Shown one piece after another: positions 1 through 8,488 of a stretch of DNA of 64,000 nt. The stretch's first letter is position 1. Each line of letters begins with the position of its first letter. The position numbers and the translations under genes are program-made. The notes beneath the pieces are model-generated. The model saw only the letters and a program-made list of their open reading frames with translations, ran no database searches and was not told the origin of the DNA. This DNA is from Flavobacterium salilacus subsp. salilacus (GTDB taxonomy: Bacteria; Bacteroidota; Bacteroidia; Flavobacteriales; Flavobacteriaceae): the NCBI RefSeq assembly GCF_004634195.1, contig NZ_SKBP01000004.1:62001-126000 (forward strand), in the 5' to 3' direction.

Positions 1-1
1 T

Positions 2-406
<405 letters not shown>

Positions 407-407
407 T

Positions 408-483
408 CAGTTATTAGTTAACAGTTATCAGTTATCAGGCTTTTAACTATTAACCACTAACTATTAACTTATAACTTATAAAG
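408..483. repeat. AT-rich inverted intergenic repeat between atpD and atpC
   Basis: The gap consists of short iterated words. The left half repeats GTTATCAG and TTAGTTAA, and the right half repeats CTATTAAC and ACTTATA. The two halves are roughly reverse complements and could fold as a long imperfect hairpin in the atpD-atpC transcript. Similar AT-rich inverted repeats are common between genes in Flavobacterium-like genomes; no function can be read from the sequence. Confidence 0.55.
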
Positions 484-484
484 T

Positions 485-769
485 ATGTTATTAGAAATAG
501 TATCGCCGGAAGGGCACTTATTTAAAGGAGAGGTTACTGCGGTAACCGTACCCGGTGTTGACGGTGAATTTCAGTTGTTAAACCATCACGCCAACATCGT
601 TTCGATACTGGCAAAAGGTACTGTTAAGGTTGCAGTAAATAATTTAAATGCTGCTACTGAGTATTCTCCGATATTTACCCGTAATGATAAAGAGCAAAAA
701 TTGTTTCTTGCCATACAATCAGGTACATTGGAGATGAAAGACAATAAGATCATTATTTTGGTTGATTAA
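485..769 (+). CDS. atpC: ATP synthase F1 epsilon subunit
   Basis: The 94-residue product is the epsilon subunit of F1Fo ATP synthase, part of the central stalk and a regulator of ATP hydrolysis. It starts MLLEIVSPEGHLFKGEV and contains the typical beta-sandwich phrase VPGVDGEFQLLNHHANIVSIL. At 94 residues it is short: the C-terminal two-helix inhibitory domain of the roughly 135-residue proteobacterial form is absent, which is usual for Bacteroidota. It lies 78 bp after atpD with only a repeat between and is followed by a strong terminator, so it ends the atp transcript. Confidence 0.95.
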   Translation: MLLEIVSPEGHLFKGEVTAVTVPGVDGEFQLLNHHANIVSILAKGTVKVAVNNLNAATEYSPIFTRNDKEQKLFLAIQSGTLEMKDNKIIILVD

Positions 770-784
770 TTCACTTATATTTAC

Positions 785-820
785 TAAAAAAGCCCTTTTC
801 TGTTAGAAAAGGGCTTTTTT
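785..820 (+). terminator. Rho-independent terminator after atpC
   Basis: A stem of AAAAAAGCCCTTTTC pairs with GAAAAGGGCTTTTTT around a loop of about five bases and ends in a T-run. It lies 15 bp after the atpC stop codon. Confidence 0.9.
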
Positions 821-871
821 GATTTTGTATACCCACCATCATTGTGATGAGAAACGACAAATAAGCTATTA

Positions 872-910
872 CAGATTGCCGCGCTACGTTTCACTTCGCT
901 CGCAATGACA
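872..910. repeat. Dispersed short repeat containing the word CGCAATGACA
   Basis: The segment starts AGATTGCCGCGC and ends TTCGCTCGCAATGACA. These words characterise a GC-rich repeat scattered between genes in many Bacteroidota; the family assignment is from memory. It is more GC-rich than its surroundings and touches the stop codon of the leftward HTH gene, so it lies in that gene's 3' end region. Confidence 0.55.
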
Positions 911-1132
911 TCATAACTTATTCTTTACCTCTTCTACATACTCCATAATATCACCCGGCTGGCAGTCCAGCTCTTTACAAATCGCTTCGAGTGTAGAGAA
1001 GCGTATCGCCTTTGCCTTACCCGTTTTTAATATCGAGAGGTTTGCGGTAGTAATACCTACGCGTTCGGCAAGCTCATTACTGCGCATTTTTCGCTTTGCC
1101 AGCATTACATCAAGGTTTATAATTATGGGCAT
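911..1132 (-). CDS. Small XRE/Cro-type HTH regulator (YozG-like)
   Basis: The 73-residue protein is almost entirely one helix-turn-helix domain of the Cro/C1 type. Residues 18-60 read SNELAERVGITTANLSILKTG and continue into the recognition and dimer helices (FSTLEAICKELDCQPGDIMEY), the form seen in YozG-like regulators. It is the last gene of a three-gene leftward operon, 4 bp after a DUF2975 membrane protein. DUF2975 genes next to this HTH type are a recurrent pairing, suggesting a membrane protein plus regulator unit. It probably controls its own operon, perhaps through the palindrome at 2221-2241; that link is inference. Confidence 0.85.
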   Translation of the reverse strand: MPIIINLDVMLAKRKMRSNELAERVGITTANLSILKTGKAKAIRFSTLEAICKELDCQPGDIMEYVEEVKNKL

Positions 1133-1136
1133 GGCA

Positions 1137-1661
1137 TTATATGGTTAAGTCGGTTTCCTCTTTCAGGAATGTACCTTTCTCAGCTAAGTAATACAATACT
1201 AACACGAGTTTCCCTAAAAGATAAACAACAAGAAACATGGGTATCTCTTTAATAAAAACACTAAGGCTACGAAAGAAAAAAACTCCGAAAACACAAACCA
1301 ATAAATATTTACATTTTGCAAAAATAATAATACCTTCTCCGGCTTTTTTAAACGCAACAGCTTGTTTATCATAAAAAATTTCCCCCTTTTGCAGTCTGTC
1401 AAAACTTCGGTATAATATTATTAATATGTAAACCAAATATCCCCACAGTATTGCGCAGAGTATATGAAAATAGGGTAAAGCTTCTGTGCTTATTGCAAGT
1501 TCTTTACTAATTGTCGCAAACTCTTCCCTTACCGTATTTTCGAAATCAGCCGGATTTAAAAATGTGGTATAAGCTTTAAAGAGTTGTATTCCTGTAAAAA
1601 CTATCGTCACAATTATCATAGCACGAACAGCAAGCAAGATTATATTTAAATGATATTTCAT
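1137..1661 (-). CDS. DUF2975 family membrane protein (copy A)
   Basis: This 174-residue protein has four predicted membrane helices (about residues 8-28, 63-85, 108-130 and 135-160), with an acidic soluble loop after the first and a charged tail ending in EKGTFLKEETDLTI. Layout and tail match the DUF2975 family of unknown function. It lies between a second DUF2975 gene (4 bp upstream) and a YozG-like HTH gene (4 bp downstream). The two DUF2975 proteins share the layout and the acidic tail but little sequence, so they may form a heteromer; that is inference. Confidence 0.75.
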   Translation of the reverse strand: MKYHLNIILLAVRAMIIVTIVFTGIQLFKAYTTFLNPADFENTVREEFATISKELAISTEALPYFHILCAILWGYLVYILIILYRSFDRLQKGEIFYDKQAVAFKKAGEGIIIFAKCKYLLVCVFGVFFFRSLSVFIKEIPMFLVVYLLGKLVLVLYYLAEKGTFLKEETDLTI

Positions 1662-1664
1662 AAC

Positions 1665-2183
1665 TTATACCGTTAATTCGTTTTCTTCTTTCATATCTTT
1701 TGCCATTTGAAATACTTCGCTAAGCACTATAAAAAAAAGACCAATGCCGGGAATTAAGAAAGAATCATTAATCATAAAATTTAGCTTTACCTCAACATGA
1801 CTACTGGTAAGCGCAAAAAATATAACCGGTAGCAGTATGGTAACATAGCCTATAAGGATGGCTTTACCCATCTGGTCGAAGTTTTTGATAACCGAAACAT
1901 CAAAAATGATGCGTTTACGGAATAATACAAGTATTTTTCTGAAAAGGTATATGGCATATACCTGAAAGGCATAACCAATGTATATAATAAACATTGATAC
2001 TATTATTTCCCAACTTGTTTTATTTTCTACAATTTCACCATTTTTAGATACAGCTATATCAAAAGGTACCTCATTTGGCATCACTGCAATCATAAATATC
2101 ATAGGCAAACCAAAAATAATACCGATGATGGCAAAAAAATATACAATATCAATCAACGATTTTAAAAGCCAAAGTCTTCGCAT
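1665..2183 (-). CDS. DUF2975 family membrane protein (copy B)
   Basis: The product is 172 residues from an ATG at 2183, starting MRRLWLLKSLIDIVYFF. A GTG 27 bp upstream is also in frame, but a good -7 promoter box (2209-2216) overlaps it, so the ATG is preferred. Four membrane helices are predicted, with a soluble loop (about residues 40-60) and a tail ending MAKDMKEENELTV, as in DUF2975 proteins. It is the first gene of the operon DUF2975-DUF2975-HTH. The biochemical role is unknown. Confidence 0.75.
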   Translation of the reverse strand: MRRLWLLKSLIDIVYFFAIIGIIFGLPMIFMIAVMPNEVPFDIAVSKNGEIVENKTSWEIIVSMFIIYIGYAFQVYAIYLFRKILVLFRKRIIFDVSVIKNFDQMGKAILIGYVTILLPVIFFALTSSHVEVKLNFMINDSFLIPGIGLFFIVLSEVFQMAKDMKEENELTV

Positions 2184-2208
2184 AGTCAGTTTAGATTTAT
2201 ATGATACC

Positions 2209-2216
2209 ACAAATAT
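2209..2216 (-). promoter_or_regulatory. -7 box for the DUF2975-HTH operon
   Basis: On the minus strand the bases read TATATTTG, an exact match to the Bacteroidota -7 consensus TAnnTTTG. A TTG lies 16 bp further upstream. Transcription would start about 20 bp before the ATG at 2183. Confidence 0.6.
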
Positions 2217-2220
2217 ATAA

Positions 2221-2241
2221 AATTATTGATAAACAATAATT
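2221..2241. promoter_or_regulatory. Perfect inverted repeat, candidate operator
   Basis: AATTATTG, five bases, then CAATAATT form a perfect 8+8 inverted repeat. It covers the -33 region of the leftward DUF2975-HTH promoter and lies about 50 bp before the rightward bioF -7 box. Size and place fit a dimeric HTH operator; the binding protein is not known. Confidence 0.5.
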
Positions 2242-2292
2242 ATTTTTCAAAAAGCAATATTATAAAAGCGAAGCAGAGTTATAAAAGTTGTT

Positions 2293-2300
2293 TATTTTTG
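2293..2300 (+). promoter_or_regulatory. -7 box for bioF
   Basis: TATTTTTG matches TAnnTTTG exactly and ends only 4 bp before the bioF ATG, so the transcript would have an extremely short leader or none. Confidence 0.5.
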
Positions 2301-2304
2301 AGGT

Positions 2305-3450
2305 ATGCATCAATTACCCAAATCACTTTCCGATAAATTAGCACAACGTGCCCATAATGGTATGTTGCGCCAATTGCCACCACCATCGGCATTGGTAGAT
2401 TTTGCCTCCAACGATTATTTAGGGCTGTCGCAAAGCAAGGATGTTTATGATGCTGCGCACAACTACCTCATCGAGCATAATACTATAGCCAACGGAGCTA
2501 CAGGCTCACGCCTGATAAGCGGAAACCATAGCATATATAATGATGCCGAAACCTATATAGCACAATTCCATAATGCTGAAGGCGCATTGCTATTCAACTC
2601 AGGATATGATGCCAATGTGGGTTTCTTTTCCTGTGTACCTCAAAAAGGTGATATTATCCTGTATGATGAATTAATTCATGCTTCCATACGCGACGGCATA
2701 CGGCTAAGCAATGCCCTTGCCTATAAATTTCCGCACAACAACTTAGAGGCTTTAAAGGCAATAATAGAACGACATAAAAACAAAGCAACGGAAATATATA
2801 TAGTAACCGAATCGGTTTTCTCGATGGATGGCGACAGCCCCAGCTTGACTGCTTTAACAGCATTAGCAACGGAACATGGCTGCAACCTTGTTATAGACGA
2901 AGCACATGCATTGGGAGCATTCGGTACAAAAGGCGAAGGACCGGTACAGCAATTAGAATTACAAGATAAAATTTTTGCCCGAATTATGACTTTCGGTAAG
3001 GGTTTAGGGTGTCATGGTGCTGCTATTTTGGGCAGCGCAAAACTCAAGCAGTACTTAGTCAACTTTGCACGCAGCTTTATTTATACCACAGGATTACCCC
3101 CGCATAGCGTAGCCACTATTTTATGTGCCTATAAACAAATGGAGAAGGATAGTAATACCCGCAAAAAACTGGAAGAAAACATTCAGCATTTTATAACAGA
3201 AACCAAAAGGCTGGGGCTTACTAATTTCATCCCAAGCATATCGGCAATACATTGCGCCATTATACCGGGTAATGAAAAGGTGCAGCACATAGCACGGCTA
3301 CTACAGGAAGAAGGCTATAATGTAAAAGCCATTTTACACCCTACTGTACCAAAGGGACAGGAACGTCTTAGATTTTGCTTACACAGCTACAACACACAGT
3401 CAGAAATTACGGGAATATTAACCTGCCTTAAATCGGTTCTTCAGGCTTAG
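2305..3450 (+). CDS. bioF: 8-amino-7-oxononanoate synthase (KAPA synthase)
   Basis: This 381-residue PLP enzyme of the alpha-oxoamine synthase family condenses pimeloyl-ACP (or -CoA) with L-alanine to make KAPA, the first step of biotin ring assembly. It shows the family motifs FASNDYLGLS (about residue 30), the glycine-rich NGATGSRLISGNH, DEAHALG with Asp198 and His201, and the PLP lysine Lys232 in TFGKGLGCHG. Close relatives include glycine C-acetyltransferase, but the other bio genes nearby favour bioF. Its 3' end overlaps the convergent exporter gene by 23 bp. Confidence 0.93.
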   Translation: MHQLPKSLSDKLAQRAHNGMLRQLPPPSALVDFASNDYLGLSQSKDVYDAAHNYLIEHNTIANGATGSRLISGNHSIYNDAETYIAQFHNAEGALLFNSGYDANVGFFSCVPQKGDIILYDELIHASIRDGIRLSNALAYKFPHNNLEALKAIIERHKNKATEIYIVTESVFSMDGDSPSLTALTALATEHGCNLVIDEAHALGAFGTKGEGPVQQLELQDKIFARIMTFGKGLGCHGAAILGSAKLKQYLVNFARSFIYTTGLPPHSVATILCAYKQMEKDSNTRKKLEENIQHFITETKRLGLTNFIPSISAIHCAIIPGNEKVQHIARLLQEEGYNVKAILHPTVPKGQERLRFCLHSYNTQSEITGILTCLKSVLQA

Positions 3451-4540
3451 GGAGTTCGCGTTTCCGCGATCGTTTTTTAAACCAATTGCTGTCCTCTTCC
3501 CCAAACAGGTAGGCATACGGTTCGGTTTCGGGGTTCATTTCAAACAGTCTTTTAAGTATGGCAATGGTAGGTATAATTAAAATCATCCCTACAATACCCC
3601 AAATGGCAGCACCTATAAGCAGTCCTAAAAAGGTAACAAACGCATTAAGGTTTACATTACTCCCCGTAATCTTAGGAGTAAGATATGCATTCTCCAGTAA
3701 TTGTATAAAAGTAAACGATATGATGACGGCTATAGGGTAAAATAAATTATCTTTTGTTATCAAAGCAAAAAAGAAAGGAAGTACCGCCCCGAGTACAGGT
3801 CCCAGATAAGGAATAATATTAAGCATTCCTGCCAGTACCCCAAAAAAGATAGCATGCTCTATACCCAATGCAAAAAGTACTGCGGTATTTATTATGGCAA
3901 GTATCATCATTACCTTACCCGCCCCGCTGATGTAATTATATACAATGCGCCGAATAGAAGTTAGCTTCTCGAGCAGGTCGCTATCATTTTGCCTGCGAAA
4001 TACTTTACTGATAAATACCGCCAGGTGATCTCGGTAAATAAGCAGAAAAAATATAAATACGGGCAGTAGTAATATATCTGACAAAGTACTCAATGTACTA
4101 AATATAAGCTGCGTGGGGGTAGCATCTTCCGTTTGCACAATAGCTACCGCTTTTTTAAACTCAAAACCGTTATACATACCCATATCGATACCCAGGTTTT
4201 CATAACTCCAGTTATTGGCATCTATTACATAACTATTCACTTTTTCAGAAAGATCGCCCCCTAAGTCCTCTACAAAGCTGCGAACCTGAAAATATATAAA
4301 TATTAAGGAAGCCGAAATGATAACCATAAAAATCAATAAGCATATTGCAGCACTGATCGTTCGGGGCACTTTGCGCCTTTCTAACCGGTTGCATGCCGAT
4401 GTGAGCAACATGGATATAAACCCTGATACAAAGAGTGGGACTAATATCGTTTTAGCCACTATCATAAAAAAGACGATAATGATAATGAGCAAGGATATAA
4501 AAACAGCTTTTATATAGGAAGGTAATTTTACTGTATCCAT
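3428..4540 (-). CDS. AI-2E family transporter (PerM/YhhT-like)
   Basis: The 370-residue membrane protein has the AI-2E exporter layout: two N-terminal helices (AVFISLLIIIIVFFMIVAKT and following), one more helix, a soluble segment (about 90-150) and a cluster of five C-terminal helices with the conserved phrase NIIPYLGPVLGAVLPFFFA. Family members are proposed exporters of small molecules such as autoinducer-2, though substrates are mostly unproved. The ATG at 4540 is chosen because a -7 box overlaps the upstream TTG. It sits convergently between bioF and bioD with no clear link to biotin. Confidence 0.85.
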   Translation of the reverse strand: MDTVKLPSYIKAVFISLLIIIIVFFMIVAKTILVPLFVSGFISMLLTSACNRLERRKVPRTISAAICLLIFMVIISASLIFIYFQVRSFVEDLGGDLSEKVNSYVIDANNWSYENLGIDMGMYNGFEFKKAVAIVQTEDATPTQLIFSTLSTLSDILLLPVFIFFLLIYRDHLAVFISKVFRRQNDSDLLEKLTSIRRIVYNYISGAGKVMMILAIINTAVLFALGIEHAIFFGVLAGMLNIIPYLGPVLGAVLPFFFALITKDNLFYPIAVIISFTFIQLLENAYLTPKITGSNVNLNAFVTFLGLLIGAAIWGIVGMILIIPTIAILKRLFEMNPETEPYAYLFGEEDSNWFKKRSRKRELPKPEEPI

Positions 4541-4573
4541 AAGTAAACGAATGTTAAATTTGGTGTGTTTTTC

Positions 4574-4581
4574 CAAATTTA
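4574..4581 (-). promoter_or_regulatory. -7 box for the AI-2E family transporter gene
   Basis: The minus strand reads TAAATTTG, matching TAnnTTTG, 33 bp before the ATG at 4540. Confidence 0.5.
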
Positions 4582-4687
4582 CATATAATATACCTCTGCA
4601 AATGGTAATATTTTATTAAAGTTATTCTGTATAAATAGTAAACAATAAACCTCCTTTTATCTGTCAAAATATTGGTTTCTTATTTAG

Positions 4688-4695
4688 TAAATTTG
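4688..4695 (+). promoter_or_regulatory. -7 box for bioD-bioA
   Basis: TAAATTTG matches TAnnTTTG and lies 19 bp before the bioD ATG, giving a predicted leader of about 12 bases. Confidence 0.55.
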
Positions 4696-4714
4696 TTGTC
4701 TAATCAAATTGAGA

Positions 4715-5347
4715 ATGAAACTTTTTATAACAGGTATAGGTACCGATGTAGGTAAAACCATAGCCTCGGCAATAATTACCGAAGCACTTAAAGCTGACTA
4801 CTGGAAACCCATACAGGCAGGCGACCTCAACAATTCCGATACCCACAAAGTCAAAAAATACATCTCTAATACCAAAACAAAATTTCACGACAGCAGCTAT
4901 GCGCTCAACACAGCGGCAAGCCCGCACCTTGCAGCAGTAATAGATGACGTTACTATTGACCTGAAAAAGATAAAAGAACCAAAAACTAAAAACCATTTAG
5001 TAATAGAGGGCGCAGGCGGACTGTTTGTTCCGTTAAACGATAATAATACCATTGCCGACCTGATACAGCCCGATTATAAAGTTATCGTAGTATCACGCCA
5101 TTATTTGGGCAGCATAAACCATACACTGCTTACTGTTGAAGCATTAAAAAGCCGGAATATTGCCACAGCAGGTATTGTATTTAATGGTGATGAAAACAAA
5201 CCAACAGAAGATATTATCCTGAAAAAAACAGGCATCACCCTGTTGGGCAGGATAGAAAATGAACCGTATTTCGATACAACCGTTATCCGCGAATATGCCG
5301 ATGCATTTCGTGATAACCTTTTAAAATTACAAAACAGCAATGAGTAA
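4715..5347 (+). CDS. bioD: Dethiobiotin synthetase
   Basis: This 210-residue ATP-dependent carboxylase closes the ureido ring of dethiobiotin from DAPA and CO2. The N-terminal P-loop is GTDVGKT at residues 9-15, preceded by a beta strand (MKLFITGI). A substrate region YWKPIQAGD and the second nucleotide motif VIEGAGGLFVPL are also present. The ATG at 4715 is chosen over an in-frame TTG at 4709 because it puts the P-loop at the usual distance from the N-terminus. Its end overlaps the bioA start by 8 bp (ATGAGTAA), implying translational coupling. Confidence 0.95.
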   Translation: MKLFITGIGTDVGKTIASAIITEALKADYWKPIQAGDLNNSDTHKVKKYISNTKTKFHDSSYALNTAASPHLAAVIDDVTIDLKKIKEPKTKNHLVIEGAGGLFVPLNDNNTIADLIQPDYKVIVVSRHYLGSINHTLLTVEALKSRNIATAGIVFNGDENKPTEDIILKKTGITLLGRIENEPYFDTTVIREYADAFRDNLLKLQNSNE

Positions 5348-6650
5348 AAGTGAACAAATTCCCCCTTTGGGGGATGGGGGGCTTGTATCTCGCGACGAAC
5401 AATACCTTTGGCATCCTTACACACAACACAAAACCGCAACCCCGCCCATAGCCATAACACGAGGCGAAGGCGCATTGCTGTGGGACGAAAACGGCAAACA
5501 ATATATAGATGCCATAGCCTCCTGGTGGGTAAACCCATTTGGGCACAGCAACACCTTTATAGCCGATGCTATATACAAACAACTTACTACGCTGGAACAC
5601 GTATTGTTTGGCGGTTTCACGCATGAGCCTGCCGTACTGGTAGCTGAAAAACTAAAAGAGATATTGCCCCAAAATCAGCAAAAATTCTTTTTTTCCGATA
5701 ATGGTTCTACGGCGGTAGAAGTAGCCCTGAAAGTAGCCCTGCAATATTACTATAACAAAGGCGAAAAGCGCACCAAAATAATTGCATTCGAAAATGCCTT
5801 TCATGGCGATACCTTTGCTGCTATGGCTGCAAGCGGTATCTCTTTTTTTACCGAGGCATTTCGCGGTTCGCTTATAGAGGTTACACGTATTCCCGTACCT
5901 GTAGCAGGACAGGAAGAAGCCAGCCTTACAGCCTTAAAACAACTTGCCGAAACAGGCGACTATGCTGCGTTTATTTTTGAACCCTTAGTGCAAGGCGCAG
6001 CAGGCATGGTAATGTATGCCCCCGAAGCACTGGATGAGTTAATTACAATTTGCAACGAAAATAACATCTTTACGATAGCGGACGAGGTAATGACAGGGTT
6101 TGGTAAAACCGGTAAAAACTTTGCCTGCAACTATCTTATTACACAGCCCGACATAATGTGCCTCTCTAAAGCGTTAACAGGTGGTACTATCCCTATGGCG
6201 ATAACCACTTTTACACAACAACTATTCGATGGTTTTTATGATGATGATGTAAACAAGGCATTATTTCACGGGCATACTTTTACGGCAAACCCAACAGGGT
6301 GCGCAGCAGCGTTAGCCAGTATGGAGTTGTTACAACAACCCGAAATGCAGGAAAACATAAAGCGCATCAATCAAAACCATATCGCTTTTGAAGAAAAAAT
6401 AAAGACGCACCCAAAGGTGAAAACTACAAGGGTACTGGGCGTAATTTTTGCCCTTGAACTAAAAACCGACAGCCAGGAAAGTTATTACGGCGGGCTGCGC
6501 AACAAACTGTATAATTATTTTATTGATAACGGTGTTATACTGCGCCCTGTGGGGAACATCATTTACATACTCCCGCCCTACATCATTAGCGATGCATTAT
6601 TAATAAATATTTATGAAAAGGTCGAATCGGCGATTGAGAAAATAATGTAA
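5340..6650 (+). CDS. bioA: Adenosylmethionine-8-amino-7-oxononanoate aminotransferase
   Basis: The 436-residue class III PLP aminotransferase converts KAPA to DAPA with S-adenosylmethionine as amino donor. Visible motifs are LWHPYTQHK (substrate site), the glycine-rich FFSDNGSTAVEVALK, DEVMTGFGKTG and the PLP lysine Lys277 in CLSKALTGG. Residues 7-16 (IPPLGDGGLV) are unusual for the family: the DNA behind them is a palindromic repeat (5359-5384) also seen elsewhere in the window, so the N-terminus appears to carry an in-frame repeat insertion. The gene is coupled to bioD. Confidence 0.95.
   Translation: MSKSEQIPPLGDGGLVSRDEQYLWHPYTQHKTATPPIAITRGEGALLWDENGKQYIDAIASWWVNPFGHSNTFIADAIYKQLTTLEHVLFGGFTHEPAVLVAEKLKEILPQNQQKFFFSDNGSTAVEVALKVALQYYYNKGEKRTKIIAFENAFHGDTFAAMAASGISFFTEAFRGSLIEVTRIPVPVAGQEEASLTALKQLAETGDYAAFIFEPLVQGAAGMVMYAPEALDELITICNENNIFTIADEVMTGFGKTGKNFACNYLITQPDIMCLSKALTGGTIPMAITTFTQQLFDGFYDDDVNKALFHGHTFTANPTGCAAALASMELLQQPEMQENIKRINQNHIAFEEKIKTHPKVKTTRVLGVIFALELKTDSQESYYGGLRNKLYNYFIDNGVILRPVGNIIYILPPYIISDALLINIYEKVESAIEKIM
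5359..5384 (+). repeat. Palindromic repeat inside the bioA coding region
   Basis: The core CCCCCTTTGGGGG is followed by ATGGGGGGC. This is the same architecture (C-block, TTTGG, G-block, spacer, second G-block) as the copies in hemC (50416-50443) and after hemE (55084-55119, other strand). Here it is translated in frame near the BioA N-terminus. Confidence 0.65.
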
Positions 6651-6652
6651 AT

Positions 6653-6660
6653 TAGTTTTG
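6653..6660 (+). promoter_or_regulatory. -7 box for the SET-domain gene
   Basis: TAGTTTTG matches TAnnTTTG, 17 bp before the ATG at 6678 and just after the bioA stop. Confidence 0.45.
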
Positions 6661-6677
6661 AAATTTACATCATTTTT

Positions 6678-7280
6678 ATGATACATCCTGATACCGAACT
6701 CTGCTTTATTAACAACACAGTAGGCTATGGTGTTGTTGCAAAAAAATTTATCCCTAAGGGTACTATAACATGGGTTCAGGATGAGCTGGACAGTATTTAT
6801 ACCCCCGAACAAGTTGCAGGAATCAATCCGCTAATGCAGGATTACCTGGAAACCTATTGTTTTACAAACGGGCGTGGCGAAAAAGTGCTTTGCTGGGATA
6901 TTGCCAAGTATGTCAACCACAGTTTTAACCCAAGCTGTATATCTACCGCCTACGATTTTGAGATTGCCGTACGCGATATTTATCCGGGCGAACAATTAAC
7001 CGATGATTATGGTTATCTCAATGTGTCCGAACCTTTCAGACCGGAAGATGAAGGTACTGAGCGTAAGGTGGTATATCCGGATGATTTGCTGAAATACCAT
7101 CCCGTTTGGGACAATACCGTCATCGAAAACCTCCCTAATATAAACAAGGTAGCACAGCCCTTACAGAAATTTATACCCGCTGCTGTATGGGATGAGTTTT
7201 CGGAAGTACTTGCGGGCAGGGCTGCATTACGTTCTATTCGGAATTGTTATTTCGAACAAAGAGAAGCAAACAGTGCATAA
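6678..7280 (+). CDS. SET domain protein (putative lysine methyltransferase)
   Basis: This 200-residue protein has a compact SET fold: an N-terminal segment with GYGVVAKKFIPKGTITWV (residues about 16-33), the cofactor motif KYVNHSFNPSC with Asn80 and His81, and the catalytic motif GEQLTDDYGYLN with Tyr111, followed by a tail of about 85 residues. SET proteins transfer methyl groups from S-adenosylmethionine to protein lysines; bacterial targets are largely unknown. It lies between bioA and a beta-ketoacyl synthase on the same strand. Whether it acts in the biotin pathway or on another protein is not evident. Confidence 0.8.
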   Translation: MIHPDTELCFINNTVGYGVVAKKFIPKGTITWVQDELDSIYTPEQVAGINPLMQDYLETYCFTNGRGEKVLCWDIAKYVNHSFNPSCISTAYDFEIAVRDIYPGEQLTDDYGYLNVSEPFRPEDEGTERKVVYPDDLLKYHPVWDNTVIENLPNINKVAQPLQKFIPAAVWDEFSEVLAGRAALRSIRNCYFEQREANSA

Positions 7281-7306
7281 GGTTTCGATAATTTAAGGTT
7301 TTACAG

Positions 7307-7314
7307 TACTTTTG
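7307..7314 (+). promoter_or_regulatory. -7 box for the beta-ketoacyl synthase gene
   Basis: TACTTTTG matches TAnnTTTG, 19 bp before the TTG start codon at 7334; the distance supports that start. Confidence 0.45.
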
Positions 7315-7333
7315 CGGAAAAACCGCCATTCTT

Positions 7334-8488
7334 TTGTTTACTCCTGTTTCTATAACCGCTATCGCTTCCTTTTCCCCGTTGGGTAATCATCCTGATATCG
7401 TTTGGGAAAATTACCTTAATAATGCATCGTTAATACAATTAATGCCTTTTGGTACTAAAAAAGCATTCGGTGTGGCGTTACCTGAATCATTACAGCAGGA
7501 AGTACAGGCACTAAGAGCATCCGCACCAAAATATCAAAACCTTGACAACTCGGTGCTGTATGCACTCCTGGCATCGCGGGCTGCCATAAAAACGGCAGGA
7601 TGGAAAAGGGGAGATAATTTTGGTGTAAACATAGGTTCATCGCGTGGGACAACCGCTCTTTTTGAGCAGTATCACAGTGAATTTTTACAAACGGGAACAT
7701 CAAGCACGCAAGCCTCCCCCGCTACTACTTTGGGCAATATAGCCTCGTGGGTGGCGCAAGACCTTAAAGCTGCCGGACCGGATATATCACATTCCATAAC
7801 CTGCTCTACCGCCCTGCATGCTGTGCTTAACGGCGTGGCATGGCTGCGCTCGGGTATGGCTACAAAATTCCTCGTAGGGGGTAGCGAAGCTCCCCTCACC
7901 CCTTTTACCATAGCGCAAATGCAGGCAATGAAAATATATGCTTCGCAGGAGGCAGAATATCCCTGCCGTGCTTTAGACCTCAACAAAAAAACAAATAGTA
8001 TGGTGCTGGGCGAAGGTGCTGTTTCGGCGTGCTTGGAACTTGGGCGAAAAGAAAATGCTGTTGGCTATATAGAAGGCATTGGCTATGCTACTGAGGAACT
8101 GAAGCACAGTATTTCTATTTCGGCTAATGCCGACTGCCTGCAAAAATCGATGCGAATGGCGCTACAGGATACAGACATAAATGAGGTAGATGCCATAGTA
8201 CTGCACGCTCCCGGCACGGTAAAAGGCGACCTTTCGGAATATAATGCCATCAAAGAAATATTCGGCGAAACCCTGCCTTTGCTTACTACCAACAAATGGA
8301 AAACTGGGCATACCTTTGGGGCTTCGGGACTACTAAGCCTTGAGCTTGCCCTGATGATGGTGCAACACAATACTTTTATCGGGGTTCCTTATATCCCGGC
8401 ACAGGAAAGTAAAAAACCGATTAAAAAAGTATTGGTTAATGCGGTGGGCTTCGGCGGTAATGCCGTGAGTGTTTTAGTAGGCAAATAA
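7334..8488 (+). CDS. Divergent beta-ketoacyl-ACP synthase in the biotin cluster
   Basis: This 384-residue protein is a FabF/FabB-like condensing enzyme. The Cys-His-His triad looks intact: Cys157 in SITCSTALHA, His291 in VLHAPGTVKGDLSEY and His326 in KTGHTFGASG. It is about 25 residues shorter than FabF and lacks several loops. The likely start is TTG at 7334, fitting the -7 box. Next to bioF, bioD and bioA, with no bioC, bioH, bioG or bioW in view, it may help make the pimeloyl chain. That is inference; a role in another acyl pathway is possible. Confidence 0.85.
   Translation: MFTPVSITAIASFSPLGNHPDIVWENYLNNASLIQLMPFGTKKAFGVALPESLQQEVQALRASAPKYQNLDNSVLYALLASRAAIKTAGWKRGDNFGVNIGSSRGTTALFEQYHSEFLQTGTSSTQASPATTLGNIASWVAQDLKAAGPDISHSITCSTALHAVLNGVAWLRSGMATKFLVGGSEAPLTPFTIAQMQAMKIYASQEAEYPCRALDLNKKTNSMVLGEGAVSACLELGRKENAVGYIEGIGYATEELKHSISISANADCLQKSMRMALQDTDINEVDAIVLHAPGTVKGDLSEYNAIKEIFGETLPLLTTNKWKTGHTFGASGLLSLELALMMVQHNTFIGVPYIPAQESKKPIKKVLVNAVGFGGNAVSVLVGK

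Noticed and set aside
3428..3450. Overlap of bioF and AI-2E transporter ends as a possible frameshift or misassembly
   Set aside because: Both proteins end at normal family length; a 23-bp convergent overlap is ordinary.
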